Positions 37,514 through 47,343 are shown, counted from the stretch's first letter. The stretch is 64,000 bases of DNA from Pseudomonas parafulva (GCF_002021815.1 NZ_CP019952.1:4309001-4373000), one strand, 5' to 3'. Notes: a model not told the origin generated them from the sequence alone. Numbers and translations: made by a program.

Positions 37514-38491
37514 TTATTCGCCCCAGACGTCTTTCAACACGTTGACCCAGTTCTCGCCCATGATCTTGCGAACCACGCGCTCGGAGTGGCCACGTTTGAG
37601 CAAGGTCTCGGTGAGGTTGGGGAACTCGCCCACGGTACGAATGCCCAGTGGGTTGATGATCTTGCCGAAGTTGGTCAGGCGACGGGCGTAGCCCTTGTCG
37701 TGGGTGAGGTATTCGAAGAATTCCTTGCCGTGACCTTGGGTGAAGTCGGTACCGATGCCGATGGCATCTTCACCCACGATGTTCATGGTGTACTCGATGG
37801 CCTCGGCATAATCGTCGATGGTCGAGTCGATCCCCTTGGCCAGGAACGGTGCAAACATGGTCACGCCAACGAAACCACCGTGGTCGGCGATGAACTTCAG
37901 TTCCTCATCGGACTTGTTGCGAGGGTGCTCCTTGAGGCCCGATGGCAAGCAGTGGGAGTAGCACACCGGCTTTTTCGATTCGAGGATGACTTCCTCGGAG
38001 GTTTTGGACCCGACGTGGGACAAGTCGCACATGATGCCGACGCGGTTCATTTCGGCAACGATCTCGCGACCGAAGCCTGACAGGCCGCCGTCGCGCTCGT
38101 AGCAGCCGGTGCCCACCAGGTTCTGGGTGTTGTAGCACATCTGCACGATGCCCACGCCCAGCTGCTTGAACACCTCCACGTAACCGATCTGATCTTCGAA
38201 GGCATGGGCGTTCTGGAAGCCGAAAAGGATACCGGTCTTGCCCAGTTCCTTGGCCTTGCGAATATCGGCGGTGGTGCGCACGGGCATCACCAGGTCGCTG
38301 TTCTCGCGGATAAGCTTCTGGCTGGCGGCGATCTGGTCGACGGTGGCCTTGAAACCTTCCCAAACCGACACGGTGCAGTTGGCGGCGGTAAGGCCACCTT
38401 TGCGCATATCCTCGAACAGCTCGCGGTTCCACTTGGCGATGATCAGGCCATCGATGACGATGCTGTCGGCGTGTAATTCGGCTGGGCTCAT
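37514..38491 (-). CDS. Membrane-dipeptidase family (M19) protein
   Basis: A 325-residue TIM-barrel amidohydrolase of the renal dipeptidase family (HADSIVIDGLIIAKWNRELF, VSVWEGFKATVDQIAAS, GIMCDLSHVGSKTSEEVILE, YSHCLPSGLKEHPRNKSDEE, AIGIGTDFTQGHG). The usual first zinc motif HxD at the N-terminus is not evident (IDGLI instead of DGHND), so the substrate may differ from dipeptides. It is the first gene of the dgc operon, and a role in betaine or dimethylglycine metabolism is inferred from that. Confidence 0.88.
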   Translation of the reverse strand: MSPAELHADSIVIDGLIIAKWNRELFEDMRKGGLTAANCTVSVWEGFKATVDQIAASQKLIRENSDLVMPVRTTADIRKAKELGKTGILFGFQNAHAFEDQIGYVEVFKQLGVGIVQMCYNTQNLVGTGCYERDGGLSGFGREIVAEMNRVGIMCDLSHVGSKTSEEVILESKKPVCYSHCLPSGLKEHPRNKSDEELKFIADHGGFVGVTMFAPFLAKGIDSTIDDYAEAIEYTMNIVGEDAIGIGTDFTQGHGKEFFEYLTHDKGYARRLTNFGKIINPLGIRTVGEFPNLTETLLKRGHSERVVRKIMGENWVNVLKDVWGE

Positions 38492-38776
38492 CAGGCGTCC
38501 CCTTTTATTGAATGGGCTGGCGCCAAACCTTGTGCCGGCGCTTTGGGGCCAGCATATGCCTGTGCCCCGAGGCGCCCCGATGCAAAAACGACAGGGGGTT
38601 TGCCGAAAGCGTCAATGCGCGACAACGCGCGCTCTGGCGCGGTCTGTGGCGATGAGACACAGTCTCGATAACGACCATGGAGGGTCCTTTGATGAACAAT
38701 TTGCCCAGGTGATACCGTACGCGCCGAGAGTGCGCGAGAATCGTCGGCATTCGTCAGTCGATGGAGGAAACAGCGA

Positions 38777-39178
38777 ATGAAAGCGATGGCAGCAGTGGTA
38801 CTGCTGGCGGTGGTGGCGGCAGCCCAGGCCGGTGAGGAGGAAAATACCCCATGCGATAACGTCGAGACAGAGGCGCAAGCCCATGCCTGCGCAGCGTTCA
38901 ACAAGCAAGCTTCCGAACGGGAGCTAAAATCGGCCTATGACGAACTTCTCCAGCGCGTTCACGACGCGTTTGACGACAAAGGCGGCATTGCAGCAACGAT
39001 GATCGAGCGCTTGAAACAGGCTCAGGGGCTATGGACGCAGCTTCGCGATGCCGATTGCAAGGCGGAAACCTTCGCCCTGCCCACCAACGGCAAGGCTTAC
39101 CAGGCAGCCTGGGACACCTGCGTCGCGCAGCGCACTGATGAGCGGTCCGAATACCTGCAATCGATTCTGCAACAGTAG
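38777..39178 (+). CDS. LprI/DUF1311-type secreted protein
   Basis: A 133-residue protein with a signal peptide (MKAMAAVVLLAVVAAAQA). The mature part carries the DUF1311 cysteine pattern (CDNVETEAQAHACAAFNKQA, LKSAYDELLQRV, LRDADCKAETF, WDTCVAQRTDER). Some relatives (LprI) inhibit lysozyme in the periplasm; whether this one does is unknown. It is divergent from the dgc operon. Confidence 0.8.
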   Translation: MKAMAAVVLLAVVAAAQAGEEENTPCDNVETEAQAHACAAFNKQASERELKSAYDELLQRVHDAFDDKGGIAATMIERLKQAQGLWTQLRDADCKAETFALPTNGKAYQAAWDTCVAQRTDERSEYLQSILQQ

Positions 39179-39295
39179 AGTAGGACTGCCTGGTTAGGAA
39201 AAGTTTGCGGCTTATTCATCAAGCTGGCTCGTATCAAAGTGAGTGCCAAGTGCCCTTATCCAAGGCGCTTCACCCACTTAACAGGAGTCGCAGAT

Positions 39296-40012
39296 ATGAC
39301 CGTGAACCTCACGAAAACCGACATGGACAGTGCCATCGCTGCCTTGAAGAAAGAAGGCGAAGAGCGGGCCGTCATGGTGGCAAACACTGTGTGCATCTTC
39401 GCACCAGACGTACCGGCCAGCGTCGCTGAAGACGTGCTGGACGGCATGCGCCTGATGAACCTGTCGGCGAACAAGAAGTTCGACAAGGAAACGCAGCAGC
39501 GCGAGTGGTACAACTTCTACAATGATGGGCTCGGCAAGTTCGGCTGGACGCTGACCGGCGCCGCCCATGTGGAAGAGGCTGTCGACAAGGACACCCATAC
39601 CCTGGCAACCCTGGTGCCAGAAATCGTCTCGGTGCAGATTGGCCACAACCATCGTCTGAACCGCTGCGTCAAACGCTCTTTCGAAGTGATCGTCAAGACA
39701 CCCAAGGCCCAGCAGTTGCTGGAAGAAAGCGCCGCGAGCGTTTCCGGTAAATCCAGCACCGTGCAGATTTCGACCTGCGAAATGTCGCCACAGGGGCTGC
39801 CGATCATGCACATGACCAGTGTTCAACTGAGCTACGACAAAGCCGAGAAGACTGCCGGCGCCACTGGCCGCACCCTCGACAAGTCCAATACCCGTGTGTA
39901 TCGCGCCTCGCAGCAGGGTTCCTTCAGCATCCGCCACTTCAATGCCATGCGCGAAGCGGTCAGGCTGAAACTGGCCAGCCAGGCCGTCGATATTCTGGCC
40001 CTGGACATCTGA
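39296..40012 (+). CDS. Unrecognised 238-residue protein
   Basis: I do not recognise this family. The start at 39296 follows AGGAGTCG. It is soluble, with no signal peptide or membrane segment; blocks such as WYNFYNDGLGKFGWTLTGAA and HNHRLNRCVKRSFEVIVKT give it coding character, and codon use is that of the backbone. It is followed by a strong hairpin and another unknown gene on the same strand. Confidence 0.75.
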   Translation: MTVNLTKTDMDSAIAALKKEGEERAVMVANTVCIFAPDVPASVAEDVLDGMRLMNLSANKKFDKETQQREWYNFYNDGLGKFGWTLTGAAHVEEAVDKDTHTLATLVPEIVSVQIGHNHRLNRCVKRSFEVIVKTPKAQQLLEESAASVSGKSSTVQISTCEMSPQGLPIMHMTSVQLSYDKAEKTAGATGRTLDKSNTRVYRASQQGSFSIRHFNAMREAVRLKLASQAVDILALDI

Positions 40013-40020
40013 ACAAGCCC

Positions 40021-40041
40021 TGGCGCCGCGCTGCGGCGCCA
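40021..40041 (+). terminator. Hairpin between the two unknown genes
   Basis: Perfect 9-bp stem TGGCGCCGC / GCGGCGCCA with a GCT loop, 8 bp after the stop at 40012, followed by AGCTTCCCTGTTT. Probably a terminator or attenuator. Confidence 0.6.
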
Positions 40042-40070
40042 AGCTTCCCTGTTTGCCGAAGGCCTATCTA

Positions 40071-40622
40071 ATGCCCATGGAAGTTGTCAGCCACCCTTAC
40101 GAGGACCTGCAGGGCTGCCTGCGCGTGGCGCAGTTGGAAGCCAACCTTGTCCACAATCAACACCTGGACAGCCAACGCTGGTTCGAGCATTTTCTAACCA
40201 ACCTGGAGCGCTACGGCGCCTTGTTATTCGAGCGGACCACCAGAACAATACCGTACGTGCCCACCGAGGCAGTTTTCGAAGACATCTTCTCAGGTTGGAT
40301 CCCCGCTCCCCAAGGCAAGAATCTCAAGTTCCAACGTGTGGGCAACGACATTCTGCAGGGACTGAAGCAGCCAGACCCGGCCTTGTTGAAGATTCGATCG
40401 GCAAGCTCACACATGCTCATCGACTTCGACACTGACGAGGCGGCACGGCCCGTGGCCATCGTTCTGCACATGGCCTGCTCGACCAACCCAGATACGAGTC
40501 GAACCAAGGCGTTGCTTGAACTGGATCACTTGGGTATCCGGCTTGTCGATGAATACGCAGCGCTGTACAGAGACTGCGTAGAACGACGTCTCGAGGCGCA
40601 TAGCAGCATCGATCACCTCTAA
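40071..40622 (+). CDS. Unrecognised 183-residue protein
   Basis: Not recognised. ATG 40071 (MPMEVVSHPYEDL) is used; a TTG at 40053 is possible. No signal peptide or membrane segment; the centre has IRSASSHMLIDFDTDEAARP and IVLHMACSTNPD. It overlaps the convergent cdhR by 4 nt. It may belong with the gene at 39296, but the hairpin between them argues for partly separate expression. Confidence 0.7.
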   Translation: MPMEVVSHPYEDLQGCLRVAQLEANLVHNQHLDSQRWFEHFLTNLERYGALLFERTTRTIPYVPTEAVFEDIFSGWIPAPQGKNLKFQRVGNDILQGLKQPDPALLKIRSASSHMLIDFDTDEAARPVAIVLHMACSTNPDTSRTKALLELDHLGIRLVDEYAALYRDCVERRLEAHSSIDHL

Positions 40623-41575
40623 TTCGGTGGAGACGACTTCACGAACTTGCGCTCTTCGCGTGGGCAGCACCCGAAGCGGCGCTTGTAACGTCGGGTAAAG
40701 TACGACGGCAGTTCAAAACCGCATGCCACGCTGACCTGGGTGATCGTCATCTGGGTCTGGCGCAGCAACTGGCGAGCCTTGTCCAGGCGCAGGCCAAGGT
40801 AAAAACCGCTGGGCGTATCGTTGAGATGCAACCTGAACAGGCGCTCCATCTGACGACGCGTGATCATCACGCGCGCGGCCAATTCTGTTGTACCAAGCGG
40901 GTGTTCGGTATGCTTTTCCATCTCTGTGATCACCTGCACCAGCTTGCGGTTGCTGATGCCATAGCGTGCAGCAATCTGCATGCGCTGATGATCTTGGCGC
41001 GGTCGAATACGGCTCAACACGAACTGCTCGGAAACTTGCACAGCGAGCTCGGCGCCATGCGCCTGGGCGATCAGATCGAGCATCAAGTCGATCGAAGCGG
41101 TCCCGCCCGCACAGGTGATGCGTTGCCGATCAATTTCGAACAGCTCCTGGGTGGCATGCAGGCTGGGATAGTTTTCCCTGAACGCATCCAGCGCCTCCCA
41201 ATGCACGGTCGCACGATGACCATCGAGCAAGCCTGCCTCGGCCAGCACCACAGCGCCGGTATCGATACCGCCTAGCATGACGCCCTCGTGAGCCAGGCGG
41301 CGCAGGCTTTGCTGAAGCTTTGGGGCGTAGCAGCCCAGGGGTTCGAAGCCTGCCACGATCAGCAATGTACTGCAGGGCGTTTGCGCGCCCAACGCTGCAT
41401 CGGCATTGACTGACATGCCGTTGCTGGCGTTCACGGCGCTCCCATCCAGGCTCAATACCTGCCAGTGGTATGCCTGGGCTTTGAACCTGTTGGCCACGCG
41501 CAGGGGCTCCAGGGCACTGATGAACCCCATGGCGGAGAAACCGGGTAACAACAGAAAGTGGATGATCTGCGCCAT
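40619..41575 (-). CDS. cdhR: GlxA/AraC-family regulator of carnitine catabolism
   Basis: A 318-residue regulator. The N-terminal DJ-1/PfpI-like domain (HFLLLPGFSAMGFISALEPL, GGIDTGAVVLAEAGLLDGHR) lacks obvious catalysis. The C-terminal AraC helix-turn-helix domain (TTELAARVMITRRQMERLF, ITQVSVACGFELPSYFTRRY) binds DNA. Divergent from caiX-cdhCAB, the same arrangement as in other pseudomonads, where CdhR activates the carnitine dehydrogenase operon. Two 21-bp-spaced direct repeats lie in the shared intergenic region. Confidence 0.92.
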   Translation of the reverse strand: MAQIIHFLLLPGFSAMGFISALEPLRVANRFKAQAYHWQVLSLDGSAVNASNGMSVNADAALGAQTPCSTLLIVAGFEPLGCYAPKLQQSLRRLAHEGVMLGGIDTGAVVLAEAGLLDGHRATVHWEALDAFRENYPSLHATQELFEIDRQRITCAGGTASIDLMLDLIAQAHGAELAVQVSEQFVLSRIRPRQDHQRMQIAARYGISNRKLVQVITEMEKHTEHPLGTTELAARVMITRRQMERLFRLHLNDTPSGFYLGLRLDKARQLLRQTQMTITQVSVACGFELPSYFTRRYKRRFGCCPREERKFVKSSPPN

Positions 41576-41593
41576 GGCATGCTCCAGCGAACA

Positions 41594-41628
41594 GGTCGCC
41601 TGCGTGCAAATGTTGGTCGCCGGCGTGC
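41594..41628 (+). promoter_or_regulatory. Direct repeats in the cdhR-caiX intergenic region
   Basis: GGTCGCCTGCGTGC (41594-41607) and GGTCGCCGGCGTGC (41615-41628): 13 of 14 bases identical, repeat period 21 bp, 90 bp before the caiX start. A pair of direct repeats two helical turns apart is the classical binding layout of AraC-type activators, so CdhR is the obvious candidate. Confidence 0.55.
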
Positions 41629-41717
41629 GATTTTCAATAGTGCCACCAGCGTAGCGTGTTCACACGGTCCGCAGAGGCCGCCCCCATAAAAATATGCACT
41701 GCCGATGGAGAGCCACC

Positions 41718-42662
41718 ATGCACAGCTTGATCCGCCGCAGCCTGTTGACCTTGGCCCTGACCAGCCTTGCTACCCCCTCGCTTTACGCCGCCGATGCCGC
41801 TGCTTGCAAGAATGTCCGTCTGGGTGTGGTCAACTGGACCGATGTGATCGCGACCAGCGCCATCGCCCAGGCTTTGTTCGATGGCCTGGGTTACACCACC
41901 AAGCAAACCAGCGCGTCGCAGCAGATCATCTTCGCTGGCATTCGCGACAAACGCCTGGACATGTTCCTGGGCTACTGGAACCCGATCATGACCCAGACCA
42001 TCACCCCCTTCATCGATGCCGGGCAGGTCAAGGTCATGGACAAGGCCAGCCTCGAAGATGCCCGGGCCACCTTGGCAGTGCCCAAATACCTGGCCGACAA
42101 GGGGCTGCGCACCTTCGCCGACATCCATAAATTCGAGAAGGAGCTTGGAGGCAAGCTCTATGGCATCGAGCCGGGTTCGGGCGCCAACACCCAAATCAAG
42201 GCCATGATTGCCAAGAACCAGTTCGGCCTGGGCAAATTCCAGCTGGTCGAGTCCAGCGAAGCGGGCATGCTGGCCGCCGTGGACCGGGCAGTACGGCGCA
42301 AGGAAGCCGTGGTGTTCTTCGGCTGGACCCCACACCCCATGAACGTGAACATCGACATGGTGTACCTCGGGGACAGCCAGGACGCGCTCGGCCCGGACGA
42401 AGGCCGCGCGACGGTGTGGACCGTCACCGCACCCGATTATGCAGCGCGCTGCCCCAATGCCAACCGCCTGCTGGCCAACCTGAGCTTCAGCGCCGAAGAC
42501 GAGAGCCGCATGATGCAGCCATTGCTCGATCACAAGGACGCGCTGGAATCGGCGCGCCAATGGCTCAAAGATCACCCCGAGGACAAGGCCCGCTGGCTTG
42601 AGGGTGTAACCACCTTCGATGGCAAGCCGGCCGCCGACAATCTCAAGCTTACCGCCAACTGA
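41718..42662 (+). CDS. caiX: Carnitine-binding periplasmic protein
   Basis: A 314-residue substrate-binding protein of the quaternary-amine ABC type. Signal peptide [22 protein letters not shown], then [47 protein letters not shown] and [10 protein letters not shown], the aromatic-box regions for a trimethylammonium group. It has no permease genes of its own; in related strains CaiX delivers carnitine to the core transporter CbcWV, present here at 50194-52214. The start at 41718 follows GGAG. Confidence 0.92.
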   Translation: MHSLIRRSLLTLALTSLATPSLYAADAAACKNVRLGVVNWTDVIATSAIAQALFDGLGYTTKQTSASQQIIFAGIRDKRLDMFLGYWNPIMTQTITPFIDAGQVKVMDKASLEDARATLAVPKYLADKGLRTFADIHKFEKELGGKLYGIEPGSGANTQIKAMIAKNQFGLGKFQLVESSEAGMLAAVDRAVRRKEAVVFFGWTPHPMNVNIDMVYLGDSQDALGPDEGRATVWTVTAPDYAARCPNANRLLANLSFSAEDESRMMQPLLDHKDALESARQWLKDHPEDKARWLEGVTTFDGKPAADNLKLTAN

Positions 42663-42781
42663 AACCGACCCATCACCGACAAACCAGCCCCTACAGATCC
42701 ACGGACACCAAGGTTCGTCCAGAACCTTGCAGGGGTCGGCTTGCCGGCGAAAAGCCCACAACAGATCGCACAGGATCCCCC

Positions 42782-43666
42782 ATGAACCACGACGTCATCA
42801 TTACGTGCGCCCTGACCGGCGCCGGCGACACTGCCTCAAAAAGCCATCTGGTCCCCGTCACGCCGAAGCAGATCGCTGCAGCGGCCGTGGAAGCCGCCAA
42901 GGCCGGCGCCACAGTGGTCCACTGCCACGTACGCGACCCGCAGACGGGGCGCTTCAGCCGTGATGTCGCCCTGTATCGCGAAGTCATGGAGCGCATTCGC
43001 GAAGCCGACGTGGACATCATCGTCAACCTCACTGCCGGCATGGGCGGCGACCTGGAAATCGGGCCCGATGAAAACCCCATGGCATTCGGGCAGGGCACTG
43101 ACCTGATCGGCCCGCTCGAACGCCTGGCCCACGTCGAGGCGTTATTACCGGAAATCTGCACCCTGGACTGCGGCACCCTCAATTTCGGTGACGGCAATTC
43201 CATCTACGTTTCCACGCCCGCGCAACTACGCGCCGGTGCCCGGCGCATTACGGAGCTGGGGGTCAAGGCAGAGCTGGAAATTTTCGATACCGGCCACCTG
43301 TGGTTCGCCAAGCAAATGATGAAGGAAGGGCTGCTCGACAACCCCTTGTTCCAGCTGTGCCTGGGAATACCGTGGGGCGCACCGGCTGACACCACCACCA
43401 TGAAAGCTATGGTCGATAACCTGCCCGCCGATGTCACCTGGGCCGGCTTTGGCATCGGCCGCATGCAGATGCCCATGGCCGCGCAGGCCGTGTTGCTCGG
43501 CGGTAACGTGCGAGTCGGCCTGGAAGACAACCTGTACCTGGACCGTGGCGTACTGGCGAGCAACGGCCAGTTGGTCGAGCGCGCGGTAGAGATCATTTCG
43601 CGCCTGGGTGCCCGTGTCCTGAGCCCCGCAGAAGGCCGGGCAAAGATGAACCTGAACCGTCGCTGA
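42782..43666 (+). CDS. cdhC: 3-dehydrocarnitine:acetyl-CoA trimethylamine transferase (BKACE)
   Basis: A 294-residue beta-keto acid cleavage enzyme. The zinc-binding [15 protein letters not shown] is near residue 47; other blocks are [22 protein letters not shown] and [14 protein letters not shown]. It splits 3-dehydrocarnitine with acetyl-CoA to betainyl-CoA and acetoacetate. It is the first enzyme gene after caiX, 119 bp downstream. Confidence 0.93.
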   Translation: MNHDVIITCALTGAGDTASKSHLVPVTPKQIAAAAVEAAKAGATVVHCHVRDPQTGRFSRDVALYREVMERIREADVDIIVNLTAGMGGDLEIGPDENPMAFGQGTDLIGPLERLAHVEALLPEICTLDCGTLNFGDGNSIYVSTPAQLRAGARRITELGVKAELEIFDTGHLWFAKQMMKEGLLDNPLFQLCLGIPWGAPADTTTMKAMVDNLPADVTWAGFGIGRMQMPMAAQAVLLGGNVRVGLEDNLYLDRGVLASNGQLVERAVEIISRLGARVLSPAEGRAKMNLNRR

Positions 43667-43684
43667 TCGCTTCTGGAGACCTGC

Positions 43685-44650
43685 ATGACCTTCATCACTG
43701 ACATCAAGACATTTGCCGCGTTGGGCAGCGGCGTGATCGGCAGCGGCTGGGTTGCACGCACCCTCGCCCATGGCCTGGACGTGATCGCCTGGGACCCGGC
43801 GCCAGGCGCCGAACAGGCCCTGCGCAAACGCATCGCCAACGCCTGGCCTGCCTTGGAGAAACAGGGCCTTGCGCCAGGCGCATCGCAAGCCCGCCTGACC
43901 TTTGTCGACACCGTTGAAACGTGCGTGCGCGAGGCTGATTTCATCCAGGAAAGCGCGCCTGAGCGGCTGGACCTGAAGCTCGATTTGCATGCACGGATCA
44001 GCGCCGCTGCCAAACCCGATGCAATTATTGCCAGCAGCACGTCGGGCTTGTTGCCCAGCGAGTTCTACGCCTCGGCCGTTCACCCTGAGCGCTGTGTGGT
44101 AGGCCATCCTTTCAACCCGGTGTACCTGCTGCCATTGGTCGAGATCGTCGGCGGCAAGCAGACTGCGCCGCAGGCCATCGAGGCGGCCAGCACTGTTTAT
44201 ACCGCCCTTGGCATGCGGCCACTGCACGTACGCAAGGAAGTCCCCGGTTTCATCGCCGACCGGTTACTCGAAGCGCTGTGGCGCGAGGCGCTGCACCTGG
44301 TCAACGACGGGGTCGCCACCACGGGTGAAATCGACGACGCCATCCGTTTTGGCGCGGGCCTGCGCTGGTCGTTCATGGGCACCTTCCTGACCTACACCCT
44401 GGCCGGTGGCGATGCCGGCATGCGTCACTTCATGTCGCAATTCGGGCCGGCACTGAAGCTGCCGTGGACCTACCTGCCGGCGCCTGAGCTGACCGACAAA
44501 CTGATCGACGATGTGGTGGAGGGTACGTCGCAGCAACTGGGTGATCGCAGCATCGCCGCGCTGGAACGCTACCGGGATGACACGCTGCTGGCGGTGCTGG
44601 AAGCGGTGACCACCAGCAAGGCCAACCATGGCATGTCGTTCAGCGACTGA
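43685..44650 (+). CDS. cdhA: L-carnitine dehydrogenase
   Basis: A 321-residue NAD-dependent enzyme of the 3-hydroxyacyl-CoA dehydrogenase fold: [20 protein letters not shown] (Rossmann), [44 protein letters not shown] (catalytic His) and a C-terminal HAD domain. It oxidises L-carnitine to 3-dehydrocarnitine. It lies 18 bp after cdhC and 10 bp before cdhB. Confidence 0.95.
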   Translation: MTFITDIKTFAALGSGVIGSGWVARTLAHGLDVIAWDPAPGAEQALRKRIANAWPALEKQGLAPGASQARLTFVDTVETCVREADFIQESAPERLDLKLDLHARISAAAKPDAIIASSTSGLLPSEFYASAVHPERCVVGHPFNPVYLLPLVEIVGGKQTAPQAIEAASTVYTALGMRPLHVRKEVPGFIADRLLEALWREALHLVNDGVATTGEIDDAIRFGAGLRWSFMGTFLTYTLAGGDAGMRHFMSQFGPALKLPWTYLPAPELTDKLIDDVVEGTSQQLGDRSIAALERYRDDTLLAVLEAVTTSKANHGMSFSD

Positions 44651-44660
44651 GGAGAGCACG

Positions 44661-45137
44661 ATGCCTGCATTGATCACCTACCGGACCCAAGTGCTGGAAG
44701 ACTGGGTCGATTACAACGGTCACCTGCGTGATGCGTTCTACCTGCTGATATTCAGCTACGCCACCGACGCGCTGATGGAGCGCATTGGGCTGGATGCCGA
44801 AAGCCGTGGGCAGGGTGGCAACTCTCTGTTCACGCTCGAGGCGCACATCAACTACTTGCACGAGGTAAAGCTCGGCACCGAGGTGTGGGTGCAGACGCAC
44901 ATCGTCGGTTTTGACCGCAAGCGCCTGCATGTCTACCACAGCCTGCACCGCGCGGGGTTTGGAGATCCATTGGCGGCGAGCGAACAGATGCTGCTGCATG
45001 TGGACCTCGCGGGGCCGAAATCCGCACCCTTCAGTCAGCGCAGCAGCGCTGCCCTGGCCGCCACCCTCAATGCTCAGGGGCCTGTACCGGCCAACGCCTA
45101 TACCGGGCGGGTGATCCGCCTTCCAGCGAACGGCTAG
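44661..45137 (+). CDS. cdhB: Betainyl-CoA thioesterase
   Basis: A 158-residue hotdog-fold thioesterase (VLEDWVDYNGHLRDAFYLLI, EAHINYLHEVKLGTEVWVQT). It releases glycine betaine from betainyl-CoA and so connects carnitine degradation to GbcAB. The start at 44661 has a GAGGAG site. Confidence 0.93.
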   Translation: MPALITYRTQVLEDWVDYNGHLRDAFYLLIFSYATDALMERIGLDAESRGQGGNSLFTLEAHINYLHEVKLGTEVWVQTHIVGFDRKRLHVYHSLHRAGFGDPLAASEQMLLHVDLAGPKSAPFSQRSSAALAATLNAQGPVPANAYTGRVIRLPANG

Positions 45138-45184
45138 GGTCTTGCGAGCGATTGAAAATGGATAGGTGATCTGCAAAAAAATAA

Positions 45185-45210
45185 CCCCGGAAAGCCGTGA
45201 GCATCCGGGG
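45185..45210 (-). terminator. Hairpin after cdhB with its T run on the minus strand
   Basis: CCCCGG ... CCGGGG stem. On the minus strand it is followed by TTATTTTTTT, the classic intrinsic terminator layout. On the plus strand, where cdhB would need it, the hairpin is preceded by A7 and followed by CCAAGAG. No annotated minus-strand gene ends here. Confidence 0.55.
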
Positions 45211-45437
45211 CCAAGAGCGAGCAACATCCACTGTGCACGAGTGAGGGTGACCAAACCCTCCGTAGCGGTAGATGACTAGAGTGTGCGCAGTTCCTGGGCA
45301 GCGGATTTAGCCGGAAACGACCTGTTCATAGCCAAAGCGGCCACTCTGCCCTTTCGAGGTTGCGAGCATGACGGCGGCGCCACAGAATCGGTCGTGATCA
45401 CTGCAGCACTCTCTATGCGATAAAAGGGACAACAGCC

Positions 45438-45695
45438 ATGATGCATGCCGATTTGATTGATCAAGACGACCTGGCGGGCCACCTGCGGGCACGCGGGTTC
45501 GACATTCCGGCCGGTGCCAGCGCCGAGCAGGCGTGTGAGGCCGTAGTACGCGGGCTCACCGAACCGAATGCGCGGGCGCTCAAGGGGATGGTCGAGCAGA
45601 TGTACGCGGGCAGCGCCACCCTGTTACCGGCCGTGCGGCAGGCGATTGATAAACAGCTGCTGCCAGCCTTGGCGCAATTCAACAAGCGCGCCTGA
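45438..45695 (+). CDS. Small conserved-type protein next to gbdR
   Basis: An 85-residue soluble protein (LAGHLRARGFDIPAGASAEQ, NARALKGMVEQMYAGSATLL). No domain I can name. A small gene in this position between cdhB and gbdR fits the known locus in other pseudomonads. It has good codon use, is 301 bp after cdhB and is convergent with gbdR. Confidence 0.72.
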   Translation: MMHADLIDQDDLAGHLRARGFDIPAGASAEQACEAVVRGLTEPNARALKGMVEQMYAGSATLLPAVRQAIDKQLLPALAQFNKRA

Positions 45696-45789
45696 GCGAT
45701 TGCTCCGATGCCGGCGTGATCGTCGGCAAGCCGGCCCCTAGAGGGGCCGCGCGATGCCGGCGAACGGGCTGCAGCGCAGCCCTGAACCC

Positions 45790-46896
45790 TTAGAGCCTTA
45801 CACTGGCAAACGTTGACTCATTACGCGCCTGGCTCAATGCCGCCATCGGACCACTGTGGGGCGACAGGGTGATGGCCTGTGGAATCGGCATCATCGCCAC
45901 CTGCTGGGTGGTATTGGAGCCAACACGCTCGTCGCGCGGTGGAATGCCGAAGTATTCGCGGTAGCACTTGGAGAAGTGCGGCGTGGACACGAAGCCGCAG
46001 ACCGAAGCCACCTCGATGATCGACATCGGCGTCTGCTTGAGCAACTGGCGTGCGCGTATCAGCCGCAGCTTGAGGTAATAGCGCGAGGGCGAGCAGTGCA
46101 GATACTTCTGGAACAGCCGCTCCAGCTGCCGACGCGACACGGATACGTAGACGGCGAGTTCGTCCAGGTCGATCGGCTCCTCGAGGTTGGCTTCCATCAG
46201 GGCGACGATTTCCTGCAGTTTCGGCTGATTGGTGCCCAGCATGTGCTTGAGCGGTACGCGCTGGTGATCCTGCTCGTTACGGATGCGCTCGTAGACGAAC
46301 ATCTCGGAAATGGCCGCCGACAATTCCCGACCATGATCGCGGCTGATCAAGTGCAGCATCATGTCCAACGGCGCGGTGCCGCCAGAGCTGGTGAAGCGGT
46401 TGCGGTCGAGCGTGAACAGGCGCGTGCTCATGTTGACCCGTGGGTAGGCCTCTTGCATGGCCGCCAGGCATTCCCAGTGCACGCTGCAATCGAAGCCGTC
46501 GAGCAGGCCGGCACAGGCCAGCGCCCAGCTGCCGGTGCACACCGCCCCAAGGCGGCGCGACTGGCGAGCCTGGGCTTGCAGCCAGGTCACGTGCTCACGC
46601 GTCACGGTGCGCTGGATACCCACACCGCCACAGACGATGACCGTGTCCATGGGGGGCGCGCTGTGCATGGCGGCATCGGGTGTGATCTGCAAGCCGTCGC
46701 TGGCCCAGACCTGGCCGCCATCGACGGTCAGGGTATGCCAGCGGTACAGCTCGCGGCCGGACAGCTGGTTGGCCATGCGCAGGGGCTCGACCGCCGACGC
46801 CAGAGAAATGAGGGTGAAGTTGTCCAGGAGAAGAAACCCGATGGACTGGGGGGTTGTGCGGTTCTGGGTTGGGTTCCCGGAGGTGTACGACGTCAT
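45790..46896 (-). CDS. gbdR: GlxA/AraC-family choline-betaine regulator
   Basis: A 368-residue regulator. The N-terminal DJ-1/PfpI-type domain (IGFLLLDNFTLISLASAVEP, GAVCTGSWALACAGLLDGFD) senses glycine betaine or dimethylglycine in characterised homologues. The C-terminal AraC domain has DLDELAVYVSVSRRQLERLF and IIEVASVCGFVSTPHFSKCY. Expected targets here are gbcA/gbcB, the dgc operon and cbcXWV. Compared with CdhR it has a 40-residue unstructured C-terminal tail. Confidence 0.94.
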   Translation of the reverse strand: MTSYTSGNPTQNRTTPQSIGFLLLDNFTLISLASAVEPLRMANQLSGRELYRWHTLTVDGGQVWASDGLQITPDAAMHSAPPMDTVIVCGGVGIQRTVTREHVTWLQAQARQSRRLGAVCTGSWALACAGLLDGFDCSVHWECLAAMQEAYPRVNMSTRLFTLDRNRFTSSGGTAPLDMMLHLISRDHGRELSAAISEMFVYERIRNEQDHQRVPLKHMLGTNQPKLQEIVALMEANLEEPIDLDELAVYVSVSRRQLERLFQKYLHCSPSRYYLKLRLIRARQLLKQTPMSIIEVASVCGFVSTPHFSKCYREYFGIPPRDERVGSNTTQQVAMMPIPQAITLSPHSGPMAALSQARNESTFASVRL

Positions 46897-47120
46897 CGCG
46901 ATTTCTCCTCACACAAATGCAGGGCGTGCCTCAGGCGGACACTGATTTCTTGTTATTGCCCCGGGGTCGTCCACGGGGCTTGGTTGTCTATCACTACGCA
47001 AACGCCGTGCCTGAAATTGAACAGCTATCCGAAAAAACCTGAAAACGACCTACTCCGTCGTCAAAATCAGGACTTTCCTACAAGTCTGTTACAGCCCTCA
47101 AACAGGCGTTCTAGGCGGCA

Positions 47121-47191
47121 TGCGTGTCACCCCTGAGCACTTTGGTGACACGCATTACCCAAGTTGCCCAGAAACGACACTCTTGAGTGTC
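47121..47191. promoter_or_regulatory. Two dyads carrying GTGTCAC upstream of gbdR
   Basis: An 11-bp perfect inverted repeat TGCGTGTCACC / GGTGACACGCA (47121-47131 and 47144-47154) and, 22 bp further, GACACTC-TT-GAGTGTC (47176-47191). Both lie in the 447-bp gap 46897-47343 between gbdR and sdaA, about 225-295 bp before the gbdR start. Neither has a T run, so operators are more likely than terminators. The rest of the gap shows no gene. Confidence 0.5.
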
Positions 47192-47343
47192 ACCGACAAC
47201 GCCTGCACCGATCGCGACATCCGACTGACGGTAGGCATCGTCTTGCACGTTTTAAGGTCACGAGGTGGTGCTTTGCACCGTTATGATGAGCGTGGTGCCA
47301 GCGCCGATCGCTCGACGATGACACCGCAGGTCGAAGAAGTGCA

